Source: Plumapathes pennacea
Lineage: Eukaryota > Cnidaria > Anthozoa > Antipatharia > Myriopathidae
Length of the DNA: 64,000 bases
Direction of reading: 5' to 3'
Assembly (NCBI GenBank): GCA_964036295.1
Contig: OZ038473.1
Coordinates: forward strand, 14,664,001-14,728,000
The first letter of the stretch is position 1. Every line of letters starts with the position of its first letter. The translations under genes and the position numbers were made by a program. Below are positions 21,501 to 31,108 of the stretch, in pieces. The notes under the pieces were generated by a model. It was not told the DNA's origin, did no database searches, and saw only the letters and a program-made list of their open reading frames with translations.

Positions 21501-24500
21501 ACTCAAACCAACCAATCAGACAAACTGTGATTCTTCTACAAAGCAGCCCCTGTAGTAAAAAGCTTAATGCATAACTCTGGGTAATTTACAGCTAAAATGT
21601 CCTCAAAAATCTCCAGATTTAACAAGATATATTTCTTTTTTGAGTTCACAGAAAGATATCTACTTACTTTTGATGTTGCTTTGTGGTGGAGCCTCTTCAG
21701 ACAATTCTTCACTGGAAGATGAATCAGACCTCTCTACAAATGAGAATCACAAAATAATGGATATTATTGCAAGTTGTAATAGAGAGAAGTCAGTGCTCAA
21801 CATTAAAGGTTTTAGGTTGGTTGCCCTTCGGACTGTAGATTGACTTCAAGCAATAGAAAGTTTCATAATTTCTGGTTGCCCGGCCCAGAATTTACCTGCC
21901 CTACCAAAAGTTTTGGTTGCCCCAGGCAACCGTTAATGTTGAGCGCTGGAAGTATTATTTTAATACATGAATTAACTTGCAAAACCTCTTGCAGAAGCAA
22001 ACCTACTTTATCACGACATGAATCTTTTTTCAATGTTTGACTTTTCCTTCTAAATAATTTTTCTGCTACATACCTATTAAATGTGTTTCTGCTTTGTCCT
22101 TTATTTGTTCAAGGTAGTGTTCCCTTAGGAATTTGAGGACCTCCTGAATGAAGAAAAAAAGAACTGTATTATTGCTGTTAAAGGGGTACTTTGACCAAAA
22201 TCGGACCATCACTTAAATTCAATTAAAAACAGTCAAAAACAATCTTTAGCACACCACTAACAATCCTACCAAACCGTTTGTTGAAATTATTTTTGGAAGT
22301 GCCACTTTTTGACCTCTGTTTTTCTTGAACCGTGAATAAATCGATAATTCCGAGTGGGGATTGGAGAGACCGGCGTGACGTCATCTTACCAACGCAAAGT
22401 ATCACAACTATAAGGGAAGTGTGAAGTTTTGCAGAAGAGCGCAATATTGTATTTATTCAAAATAGTGGCACTGTGTACGATCTATGAATTTCACTTTACA
22501 TTAAAACCCATGCATTTACTAGATCCTTCAATAATTTGATAGAATCGAAAAAGTTCATGTTGATTTTGCAGTAGTTTGTGTGCTAAAAACGTTCCAAAAT
22601 TTACTTCTCGGCTGAATCTTTTCTTGAATTCGGCTTCTTCTTCGACCGTGACTTTCTCGACGTACGCCGCTAGTTCTTCGATGTTTTAATAGAATTGAAA
22701 TGTTTTGATAGAATCGAAAAGTTCATGTTGATTTTGCAGTAATTTGAGCGCTACCGTCTTCGTAAATTTCCGAGTTCTCAAGCGTGATACATTAATAATG
22801 GTCTTACCACGTTCCAAAATTTACTTCTCGGCTGAATCTTTTCTTGAATTCGGCTTCTTGTTCTTCTTCGACTGTGACTTGCTCGACGCACACCGCTAGT
22901 TCTTCTTCCGTGGCAACTGGTTCAAAGACTGTCGTCGTACGCAAACGTACTGCTTTCAACACTCGAATGTACATGTGAAACATCTAATAATGACTCGTGA
23001 GTCAATAAAAAAGAAGAATTCGAAGAAATTATCAATGAAAGTTCGCTCTCACTCGAAGACATTTGCAAAGAAATGTGTGTGAAGTCCGCGTCTCGTTGGT
23101 AAGATGACGTCAGAGTGGTAAACCGCTGGCCCGAAATATTTATTCACGGCCAACATGGCGGACAGGCGTTTTAGCCTTCTTTGAATTAATATATCTCGGG
23201 AGTATTTACATCTGAAAAAAAAGTTTTTGGGACATTTTGCTATTCATACCATACACTTTCATTTAAAGTAGTTAAAATAGTCTTTCAAAGTGGTCCGATT
23301 TTGGTCAAAGTACCCCTTTAACAAGCTACACACATGTATATAACATAATTGTAAGCCAAGGGAGATTCAGAGGTAAAATGTACTATAAAGTATCTAAGCA
23401 TTGATGTGTGAAAGTATAACTTAAATGCACTAATTTATCATTCAATCATTAGCCCTTCAACAGAGATCATTTGGCACCAACTGTACAATGTATCATTACA
23501 TTATTTCATTGCTTATGTATAATAATATTATGTTCTGAAATAATATAAATGAATCACAGCTGCATGCAAGCGTTATGCAGGCTAATGACTAATAACATAC
23601 TGTTGAAGGTAATCGTGTAATTGCTTTGGTTTTGCGTTTGCTACACTTCCCGATTGGTCCTGTGACAACTTTAGCAACATTCTTGGCCAATCAAGAACAA
23701 ACACAAAACCTGGTTGCAATATTCTCATGCAAGAAAGCAAGTCTCGATGGCATGTTCTTGCACTGCTAATTGGTTTTTAAAACCAATCACAATTACTTGG
23801 CTTTGGTTTTAGTTTTGCTTTGACTTCTAATATTGATCTAATGTATTTTTGCTCGCCTCATTGATTGGCTCTGTGATTGCTTTTGGTTTTAGTTTTGCTT
23901 TGACTTCTAATATTGATCTAATGTGTTTTTGCTCGCCTCATTGATTGGCTCTGTGATTGCTTTTGGTTTTAGTTTTGCTTTGACTTCTAATATTGATCTA
24001 ATGTGTTTTTGCTCGCCTCATTGATTGGCTCTGTGATTGCTTTTGGTTTTCAACAATCATCTAAAAAGCACTCTATCTTACTAAAATATTACTATTAACT
24101 AAAACAATGCTTAGTCATTATTTACATAAGAACCAGTTGTGTACGAATCTTATCACCTGTGTCCCTCTCTCGATGACCTGTGGAGGTGGGAATTCCAGTG
24201 GGTTTCCAGTTAAATTCAGACCAGAAAGCGATTTTGCAAACCCTGTCAAAATCAAAATATAGTGTTGCAGTATCAGTATGCAATCACAGATAGAATACCA
24301 TAGCTCCCTTGTATGATTGTACAAATAAATTTGAATTTTCTGCAGTCTTCTCCTTGTTTGGTACTGTTGTTTTGTTTGATTTGGAGAAGCATTCATAAAA
24401 ACGTGACTTATTGCATGTGCAGAGTAGTGTCTAACTGCATGTACAAAAATAACTTATTATTACATTCTAAAATGTACTCACCAAGCTCCAGTGGCAGCAT

Positions 24501-25166
24501 TTTTATGTTGTTACCCTCAAGTAAGAGGTTCCTCAGGTTCCTGTAAGATATAAAAACTGGCTGAGTGCAACTTACAAACATCAACATCGTTTTTACAGTA
24601 ACCTAGTATTCATCTTGAACTGAATAATTTTTAAAATGATAGAGCGTTTTATTAAATTCCTATTTTGGATTTGGTGGTTTTGCCGTTGTTTTCCATAATA
24701 ACACAAGCTTCGACCCGGTCACACTGTGGCCTTTAAAGCTACCTTTTCTACCGATTAATAAAAGCTAGTAAACACATTCCATGATACAGTATTCAGCTTG
24801 TCGAGTTGACTACAAACCTGTGTTCGCCAACAACGCTTGGAAGTTTTGACAAGCGGTTGTTCCTCAAGTCCAGCCATCTTAAACACGAAAGTCTCCCAAA
24901 TAAGTCCTCAGGAATGGAGCTGATGCAGTTTCCCTGTAGATAAAGGAACTGAGAAAGAAATGGTGTTAGTTTAGTTCGTTGACAGATATACATTTTAACG
25001 GTGTTTCTCGTACTTCAAGCTGTTTTAACTCAAGCACTTCTTTTGGTATTTCTGTTAATTTTTTTCCGCTCAAGTCAATTGTTGTACTTCCTAAAGCACA
25101 CGCCGTGTTTAGAAGTTGTTCGGTGTCCGCCATTTTTGTCAACCTCGATATGGTTGGCGTTGCCAT
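15522..25166 (-). CDS. lrrc27: LRRC27-like leucine-rich repeat protein, 14 exons, 575 aa
   Basis: Exons in order: 25014-25166, 24818-24948, 24482-24540, 24157-24242, 22074-22143, 21668-21733, 20627-20916, 18971-19221, 18435-18581, 17150-17241, 17022-17077, 16226-16290, 16001-16127, 15522-15656. All introns are GT-AG and all phases join to 1728 bp. The start is the ATG before ATPTISRLTK; an inner ATG (25133, MADTEQ) is also possible. Residues about 25-140 hold leucine-rich repeats: TTIDLSGKKLTEIPKEVLEL, LRWLDLRNNRLSKLP, LRNLLLEGNNIKMLPLELG and GLNLTGNPLEFPPPQVIERG, closely matching vertebrate LRRC27, including LEFPP. The charged C-terminal third (DKQALDSWRDHTKRLRQQKQ; LLDRELEARIKIHM) also aligns with LRRC27 to its end. 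Human LRRC27 is 530 aa (recalled). The LRRs suggest protein binding; the molecular role is poorly known. Exon 7's donor (GAA then GTGAGA) and exon 8's acceptor (a tandem AGAGAG choice) are least certain; exon 12 could start 3 bp earlier. Confidence 0.88.
16959..16979. repeat. Poly-C tract in an LRRC27 intron
   Basis: A run of about 21 C lies just 3' (in gene sense) of the small exon at 17022-17077. It is the simple G-run type seen at the ends of GGGGTACTC elements, but no matching partner end is present here. Confidence 0.8.
17981..18376. mobile_element. hAT-like GGGGTACTC element in an LRRC27 intron
   Basis: The ends are inverted: CCCCAGGGTGGGTGGGTACTC at the left; CCCAGGGGTACTCCC in reverse complement at the right. 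The flanks are GCTAGCAC (17973-17980) and GCTGGCAC (18377-18384), an 8-bp target-site duplication with one mismatch, the length made by hAT transposases. The interior has repeats of TTTGATACCCTGTTTAAGAC. Its right end stops about 50 bp from the exon at 18435-18581. Confidence 0.65.
19946..20916 (-). CDS. Read-through alternative last exon with transposon-like domain
   Basis: If the GTGAGA donor after 20627 is ignored, exon 7 of the LRRC27-like gene stays open for a further 680 bp and stops at 19946. This gives a 511-aa product from exons 1-7. The extra part is lysine/glutamate-rich, then ends in a compact domain: VEIGDMVALKVPDK, LGKVTCLADRTGFITVHYYT, GSYSGSWRPMM, and VCKFHLTADGRMSP followed by TAAKVRKTVD. 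The order GKV, [VI]-x-YY-x-GSY-x-G-x-W-x-P, then hydrophobic-F-x-LT matches small beta-barrel-like C-terminal domains common in cnidarian transposon-derived proteins (recalled pattern, not searched). The exon could be a real isoform, an exonised transposon piece, or an intron-retained open frame. The frame upstream of 20916 is intron. Confidence 0.5.
21241..21382. repeat. (TTTA)n and (CA)n microsatellites in LRRC27 intron 6
   Basis: TTTA repeats at about 21248-21282 and again at 21336-21382 bracket a short CA-repeat and TATATA tract near 21300-21330. The remaining intron sequence to 21667 shows no further feature. Confidence 0.9.
22181..23318. mobile_element. 1138-bp TIR element in LRRC27 intron 4, TA target site
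   Basis: The left end AAGGGGTACTTTGACCAAAA is repeated exactly in inverse at the right end, continuing through TCGGACCA. TA lies outside both ends (22179-22180, 23319-23320). A second inverted pair lies about 200 bp in: TGACGTCATCTTACCAACG at about 22377 and its inverse near 23097. Inside, a block ACGTTCCAAAATTTACTTCTC through CTAGTTCTTC occurs twice (about 22590 and 22808). No transposase frame is seen, so it is non-autonomous; TA sites suggest the Tc1/mariner group. Confidence 0.75.
23805..24050. repeat. 80-bp tandem repeat, three copies
   Basis: AGTTTTGCTTTGACTTCTAA recurs at exact 80-bp spacing (23811, 23891, 23971). Each copy also carries GCTCGCCTCATTGATTGGCT. The repeat lies in intron 4 of the LRRC27-like gene and contains inverted CCAAT motifs (ATTGG). 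Confidence 0.92.
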
Positions 25167-25268
25167 GGCAAAGTAGCGTCTCTCCCCAGGACTAATCATG
25201 TGTCGTCCCAGGTGGGGACTCGTGATTAGTCCATGAATGGATAAAAAGAGGTCATTACAAGGGAAGGA

Positions 25269-25370
25269 GTGCAATACGGCGAAGTATTTTTACGAGTCGG
25301 TTTTATTTTTTCGAGCCTGCTTCAGGCGAGAAAAAATAAAACTGACGAGTAAAATACAGCCGTATTGCAC
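25269..25370. mobile_element. 102-bp foldback element upstream of LRRC27
   Basis: A near-perfect hairpin: GTGCAATACGGC at 25269 pairs with GCCGTATTGCAC ending at 25370, and ACGAGTCGGTTTTATTTTTT pairs with its partner around 25330-25350. The loop is a few bases in GCCTGCTTCAGGC. It lies about 100 bp upstream of the LRRC27 start codon and so may be part of its promoter or 5' UTR. Confidence 0.75.
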
Positions 25371-25379
25371 GACTTTTCG

Positions 25380-25602
25380 TGTAATAAATTGTTTATTACA
25401 CGACAAACGAAGCAGGGCAAACATTTTCGCTGCGCGCAAAATGGAACAAAAAATGACGCGTTCGTAAACTTTGCTTGCGAAAACTGATCACGTAAGCTAA
25501 TAAACCAGTTGATCTGGTTCCTGACGAGTGCAATACGCTCCCATCTTTGCACTCGTTTTGGCCCGTATTTGCACTCGAAAATGTGAAGTCGTGTAATAAT
25601 TG
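25380..25602. mobile_element. Second foldback/TIR element next to the first
   Basis: GTGTAATAAATTGTTTATTACAC is a short palindrome at its start. TTATTACACGAC at about 25392 is inverted as GTCGTGTAATAA near 25590. A further inner pair is CGAGTGCAAATAC-like. It appears related to the adjoining hairpin by its GTGCAATACG motif. The element has no coding capacity. Confidence 0.55.
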
Positions 25603-25796
25603 ATCCTTATTGGACGTGTCGCCTTTTCTGTTTTCACTTGTTCATCACTCGTCTAAATTTCATTCTTTGGTTTCCCTAGCTCCGATAATCTTGCGTTTTC
25701 CCAACTACCCGCAGGTTTAAGTGAGGCTATTATACGAAAACGCGTTATATCTTTCCTAAATATTGTTGAACTTCCAACACTTACCAGCAAATTAAC

Positions 25797-26090
25797 ACCG
25801 TACGGGAACGAATCAACACAGCACGAGAACGAATCAACATCGCAAGAAAATCGAATCATCACTGCACGAGAACGAATCATCACTACACGAAACCGAATCA
25901 TCACTGCACGGAAACGAATCATCACTACACGGCAACGAATCGTCACTGCGCGGCAACGAATCGTCATTGCACGGCAACAAATCACCACTGCACGGCAACA
26001 AATCACTACAACACGGCAACGAATCATCACTGCACGAGAACGAATTATCACTGCACGGCAACGAATCATCACTACACGGGAACAAAACTC
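25797..26090. repeat. 21-bp tandem repeat
   Basis: About 14 copies of CACGGCAACGAATCATCACTG, with single-base variants. Because 21 is a multiple of three, the repeat stays open in several frames and produces seven-residue periodic frames on both strands. These are artefacts of the repeat rather than genes. Confidence 0.92.
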
Positions 26091-26383
26091 GGCTCCAGGA
26101 TTTGCTCCTATTTCTCGGGCCTGGGTCCACGAAATGTCAAAATTTTTAAATAAAAATAAATTTTATAGTACCACTAAGGTTTCCTAAAAGTAACATGCGA
26201 GCCTACAATTGAACTAAAAAAGGCGACCGAATTTGAAAAGTGCCAAGTCCAGACCCTTTGTTTTTGCAAAAATATGGCCGATTTAGAGTCGAGTACCCCT
26301 TTTTTTAACAATGATATCTCCGCATACATTCAAAGCTTTAACTTCTTACTCACTGTGTAATAAAAACATATACAGTACTATAC

Positions 26384-26595
26384 TTTATTATATACATACT
26401 GAGACATACTCACGAAAAAGCCATATCGTAAAATTTCGTACGCAAATGAGTTCTAGCCAATGAGAGGCCGCGAACGACGCTTTTCACACGTGAAAAAAAT
26501 CGTTCGTCCAATCACAAGCTGCGAACGACGATTTTTCACTACTTTTAAAGGGTTTCCCGGTCCCATCATAAATGTCTCAGTATGTATATAATAAA
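26384..26595. mobile_element. 212-bp MITE inside the first tandem unit
   Basis: TTTATTATATACATACTGAG at the left continues to ACAT and is repeated in inverse at the right end. Later copies of the host repeat lack this sequence, which identifies it as an insertion between CTATAC and ATGGAA of the ancestral unit. The target site is hard to define because the ends are AT-rich. Confidence 0.65.
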
Positions 26596-26605
26596 CAGAA
26601 AACAT

Positions 26606-26743
26606 CATGGAAAGTGCTTTGTACAGTTTTTATTCACTCGTTGTTTCGTATCATAAAACTCACTCGCTCGCAAAGCCTCGCTCGTTCGTTTTATGATACT
26701 TCACAACTCGTGAATTAAAAACCGTACGCGCGCACTTTCCATG
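26606..26743. mobile_element. 138-bp foldback element
   Basis: CATGGAAAGTGC at the left pairs with GCACTTTCCATG at the right, and TCGTATCATAAAAC pairs with GTTTTATGATA nearer the loop, where CTCACTCGCTCG faces CTCGCTCGTTCG. It is absent from the other tandem copies and lies 10 bp from the previous MITE. Confidence 0.65.
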
Positions 26744-28110
26744 AAGTAATCTCTATATCAACAAGGGATTTTAGTTTCAAACGCATATACGTGGAGATAT
26801 AGCAGGAAAACTACGCATATATTAACCTGCGGCTTTGTTTGAAAAGCCCTGATTTTCCGGTCCAGGATTTTCTCTTATTTCTCGGGCCCGGATCCGGGAA
26901 CTATCCAAATTTTTAAATAAAAAGTTTTTTATAGTACCAGGAAGGTTTCCTGGCAGTATCATGCGATCCTAAAGTTGGACTAAAAACACCGACCCAATTT
27001 GAAAAGTGCCAAGTCTAGACCCCTTGTTTTTAAAAAGATATGGCCAATTTGGGGTCAAGTACCCCTCTTTGTAACACTGATTTCTCTGCAAATAATCATC
27101 TTTTTAACCTCCTACTTACTGTGTAGCTGAAACATACATACTTCTATACTATGGAAGATGGATTTTAGTTTCAAACGTATATACGTGGAGATAGAGTAGG
27201 AAAACTACGCATATATTAACCTGCGGCTTTGTTTGAAAAGCCCTGAATTTCCGGTCCAGGATTTTTTCCTGTTTCTCGGGCCTGGGTCCAGAGACTATCC
27301 AAAGTTTTAAATCAAAAATTATTTTATAGTACCAGGAAGGTTTCCTGGCAGTATCATGCGATCCTAAAGTTGGACTAAGAACACCGACTCAATTTGAAAT
27401 GTGCCAAGTCTAGACCCTTCGTTTTTGCAAAGATATGGCCGATTTGGAGTCAAGTACCTTTCCTTGTAACACTAACTTCTCTGCAAATAATCATCGCTTT
27501 AACCTCCTACTCTAGTTCTATACCATGGATGATGGATTTTAGTTTCAAACGGATATGCGTGGAGATAAAGCAGGAAAACTACGCATATATTAATCTGCGG
27601 CTTTGTTTGAAATGCCTTGAAATTCTTGTCCAGGATTTGCTCTTATTTCTCGGGCCCGGCTTCATGAAATATCAAAGATTGCAGATTTAAAGCTTCTTTA
27701 TACTACTAGGAAGGTTTCCTAAAAGTATGATGCGATCTTAATTTTGGATTGGGAAAGCTGAGTGAATTTGAAAAATGGAAAGTTTATAGCCTGTGTTTTT
27801 GCAATTAGATGGCCGATTTTGAGTTTAGTACAATGAATTATGGGCCTTAGTTTGAAACTTTTATATTTGGAGATATAGCAGAAAAGCAACGCCTAAATTG
27901 AATCTTTGGCTTTGTTTGGAAAACCTTGAAATTCTGGTCTAGGATTTAGTCTTATTTCTCCGGCCCGGCTATGTGAAATATCAAAAATTGCAGATGCAAA
28001 GCTTCTTAATAGTACCTTGAAGATTCTCTAAAGGTTCATGCGATCCGAAAGCTGGAGTAAGGAAGCCGAGCGAGTTTGAAAAATGCAAAGTCCATAGCCT
28101 ATTATACTCA

Positions 28111-31000
28111 GTATTGCTTTTAACTCCCTCAAATGAAACCTAAGGTGTAAATACTCAAATAAAAGCTTGCAGTAAGTGCAATCTAGTAATAGTAAATCGT
28201 GATTGTTGAGTGGAGTTCGTTGCTGTTTCTGAGTGTACTTTGAACACTAAAAGAATGACAGTAAAACGGCGCTGTAAACATAAAAAAGCCGCGATGCTCT
28301 GTCGTGAAAAGCGAGTTCATTTCTTAGCTTTAAAGATGTATGTTTGAGCATATCAATTGCTCTTATGAATTTTAGCAGCAATTGCTAATCAACTTTGTAA
28401 AAATTAAGCTATTGTAATCTTTATTACATACGGACAAATATAATTCAGCAATTCAACAGCTAATACATGGAAATTTACAGTAGAAATCATAACTTCCACC
28501 TTGAGTGAATCATACATTAGTTATTTTTTATTGTAAGTTTTTAGTGAACAAGAAATCAATGCTCTGTTAGGTACATAAGGTAGCATATTAGAATATCTTA
28601 TAATGAGGATCATTTGACTGTTACTGATACAAATTCCAAGAATTAGGGCACCCACAGCAATTTAGAATCGATTTATGTTTTATTTTCCGTCACGCGGCTA
28701 TTTAGGGATGCAAATCGTCTCGGCTCTAGTCAGTGTTTTGTAAAAGGTTCGGCTGGTGTGATTTAGCACATGTCACTAAGTGGGTGACGAAGACTACGCG
28801 AAGCCCTCCTGGCGTCAGTAGAAATTTACATTCAAGACCCTGGGAAAAACTGTAAGTTAAAGTATTTGAATCTACAAACGGATATCTCTATCCCTTATGT
28901 AACTAAACAGTAAACTCAGTGGATATATAGGTTGCCATGGGACGCTTGCTGGGTGTTTTATAGAATTTCTATCGTAACATCTTCACCCCCTTCTGTCTCT
29001 TGTTTCTTGCCTCTTGTCCTACCGTTTGCACGATTTGAACGAAGCAGGTTACTTTATTTACACATCTCACCAAACCACTTCTAAATGGCTTACACACATT
29101 CAAGGTAATAAGGAAAGTTTAGCGTTTCCGTGGTCGGTGTCAGTATAGTCAATTACGGCGGCCGTTTATGAGTTCTTAAGGTATAATTTACAAAGCAACT
29201 TTACACTTTCCGTGAAATTAAGCCACTGACACGGCATAACTCGAGTTTTACACGGACATCCGAACATCTACTGTCAAACAACAATTGGCTAAGGCCACTT
29301 GCGCATTTCATTGTATTAGCCCAATTGCAACTTTTTCTGTAAAGCGGCAGAATTTCAGTTGCTCAGGCCGCCCGTGCATTCATGAATGTTTTATGGGGCA
29401 GAGATGAATGAGCTTGTTGTTTTAAGGCTGACGCCAAATTAGTCTGGATATACACTGGTCTTCTTTTGTCCGAAGAATCACACAACAGAAGAGCAGGGTA
29501 AATTCAGAGAGACCGAGTCTAATTTTCAATAACCTTGCCACGTTTTACCACTTATCACAACTAAATCTGGACGCGGATTGTACGGAAATTAGCAGATACT
29601 ATTCTATCCTTCCATTTACATGTAAACTACAATATTATAAACTCTAAAATTAAAGGCCGTTTTTCAACAAGTTCACAATAGGATTATTAGTACATTCTAA
29701 AAACTTGGCCAGTGTTTACTTTAAAAAATTAGTCTCAATTAATACTAAAAAGGAGTTTTACCTACATGTCGACCCTAAAGCTTTTGATATTTCAATTTTA
29801 CTCAAGAACAAACCTTACTTTAATATTCTCGTACTCTCGACGTTTTGTCAATGGCATTGCACAGACAATAAATAGTTTTGTTTTATTGAAGTCGAAACCA
29901 CATGAAACGTGGCTGACTTCTTCTGTTGTAATCGTGTTATTTCTCCCCTTTAACATGTTTGTGAACCTGTAACTCAACAAAACTCAAACATCTGCAAAAC
30001 AGAGCAGTATGAGTGTGCAGCAACCGAGACAACAGTTTTATTTTATATAGTTGTAAAACGTATTTGAAGTAAAAACATTTAGGATCACATTCAGGGCAAG
30101 AGAATGGTTCAAAATGTGCTAAACTAAACCAGGAAGCGATTCACCTGTATCTTAAAGTACTTAACTTTCAACTCATCGAAAACGTGGACTTTTTTAGAGT
30201 AAGTTGAATTATCGACTTCTTTGTTAGGTACAATAATTGTGTAAGCGCTCTTTTAGCAGATTTATTGTTGTGAGTACCTAGTTACTAAAGAATAGAAGGG
30301 ATAAAGGAAATTCTTCAGAAGGGTAAGCCGGTAACTTCTGAAAATAGGAAGACACGTATTCCTCACCCCACCCCACTCTAGCAGACTGAGTATAATTAAA
30401 ATGCTTTTGAGGTAAGTAATCTTCTCCATACCAACAACACACAATTAGTGTTGTGCAATTGCAGTATACTTTTGTTAACAACAGCGTGTTTTTGGATTGA
30501 TGCTACAGTGATTTACCGTGGAGAATAACACCCAGGACAATTGTGACATATTTTTTAGTTTCTCTGACACATTACGAAAAGCATGCAGCAAAAAAGATAA
30601 CCTGATCCAAATAAAAATCCTGTAAATACATATCCGCGACCTATTTCTAGATAAAACCTGAATGTTGTAATTTAAAAACAAATTATTCAAACTGATGACA
30701 CATCAACAAGAGATTTTGTATGCAAAACTATCAAATAATGAGATGATTTCCAAAATGTTGTGATTTTAAAAGACCTGTAGTAGAACTGCTTTGTCTTTCC
30801 GATAATTCAAGAGATCCACTCCCTTTATTTGCGTCATGAATGCTGGCTAATCACACAAGTAAATGGCGGTGTATGTGACCACCTGCCTTAATAATACGCC
30901 CCCCAATCCAATCTGGGGCTTTTACAGGTGGAGTATTCTTGGCGCTGCATAAATTGCGTCCTTGGAATGTTAGATTTAATTAAACCAATAGTACTTGCCC
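28111..31000. other. Non-coding region upstream of the VENT/BSX-like gene
   Basis: Every open frame is short and none has a recognisable domain. Short frames near 29766-29972 and 30262-30690 lie in AT-rich sequence without splice context. Possible promoter elements occur near the right end (30890-31020). Confidence 0.5.
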
Positions 31001-31013
31001 TTTTCATGCAAAT
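30973..31013 (+). promoter_or_regulatory. Homeodomain core and octamer motifs upstream of the VENT/BSX-like gene
   Basis: TTTAATTAAACCAATA holds a TAATTA homeodomain core and a CCAAT box. ATGCAAAT at 31006-31013 is an exact octamer motif, the classical POU-factor site. They lie about 95-135 bp upstream of the start codon, within or just before the likely 5' UTR. These are motif matches only. Confidence 0.35.
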
Positions 31014-31108
31014 TTTACAAGTGAAAAAGAGTTGATCTGCAGAATCAAAGCACATTTATCCGACTTCACATCAGAGGAGGATCAACAGCAGACCGACGGA
31101 ACCAAGGC

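Larger units (their letters stand above)
26094..28110. repeat. Five diverged tandem copies of a 310-415 bp unit
   Basis: TCCAGGATTT followed by CTTATTTCTCGGGCC begins copies at 26094, 26861, 27255, 27629 and 27938. Each copy continues with ATAGTACCA-GGTTTCCT, GCCAAGTCTAGACCC, ATATGGCC and GTTTCAAACG-ATA. Divergence grows towards the right. The first copy is stretched by two inserted elements (26384-26595 and 26606-26743). No stable reading frame is shared, so the unit appears non-coding. Confidence 0.85.

Noticed and set aside
25653-26130. 139- and 98-codon periodic minus-strand frames
   Set aside because: They are produced by the 21-bp repeat, which is open in several frames because 21 is divisible by three.
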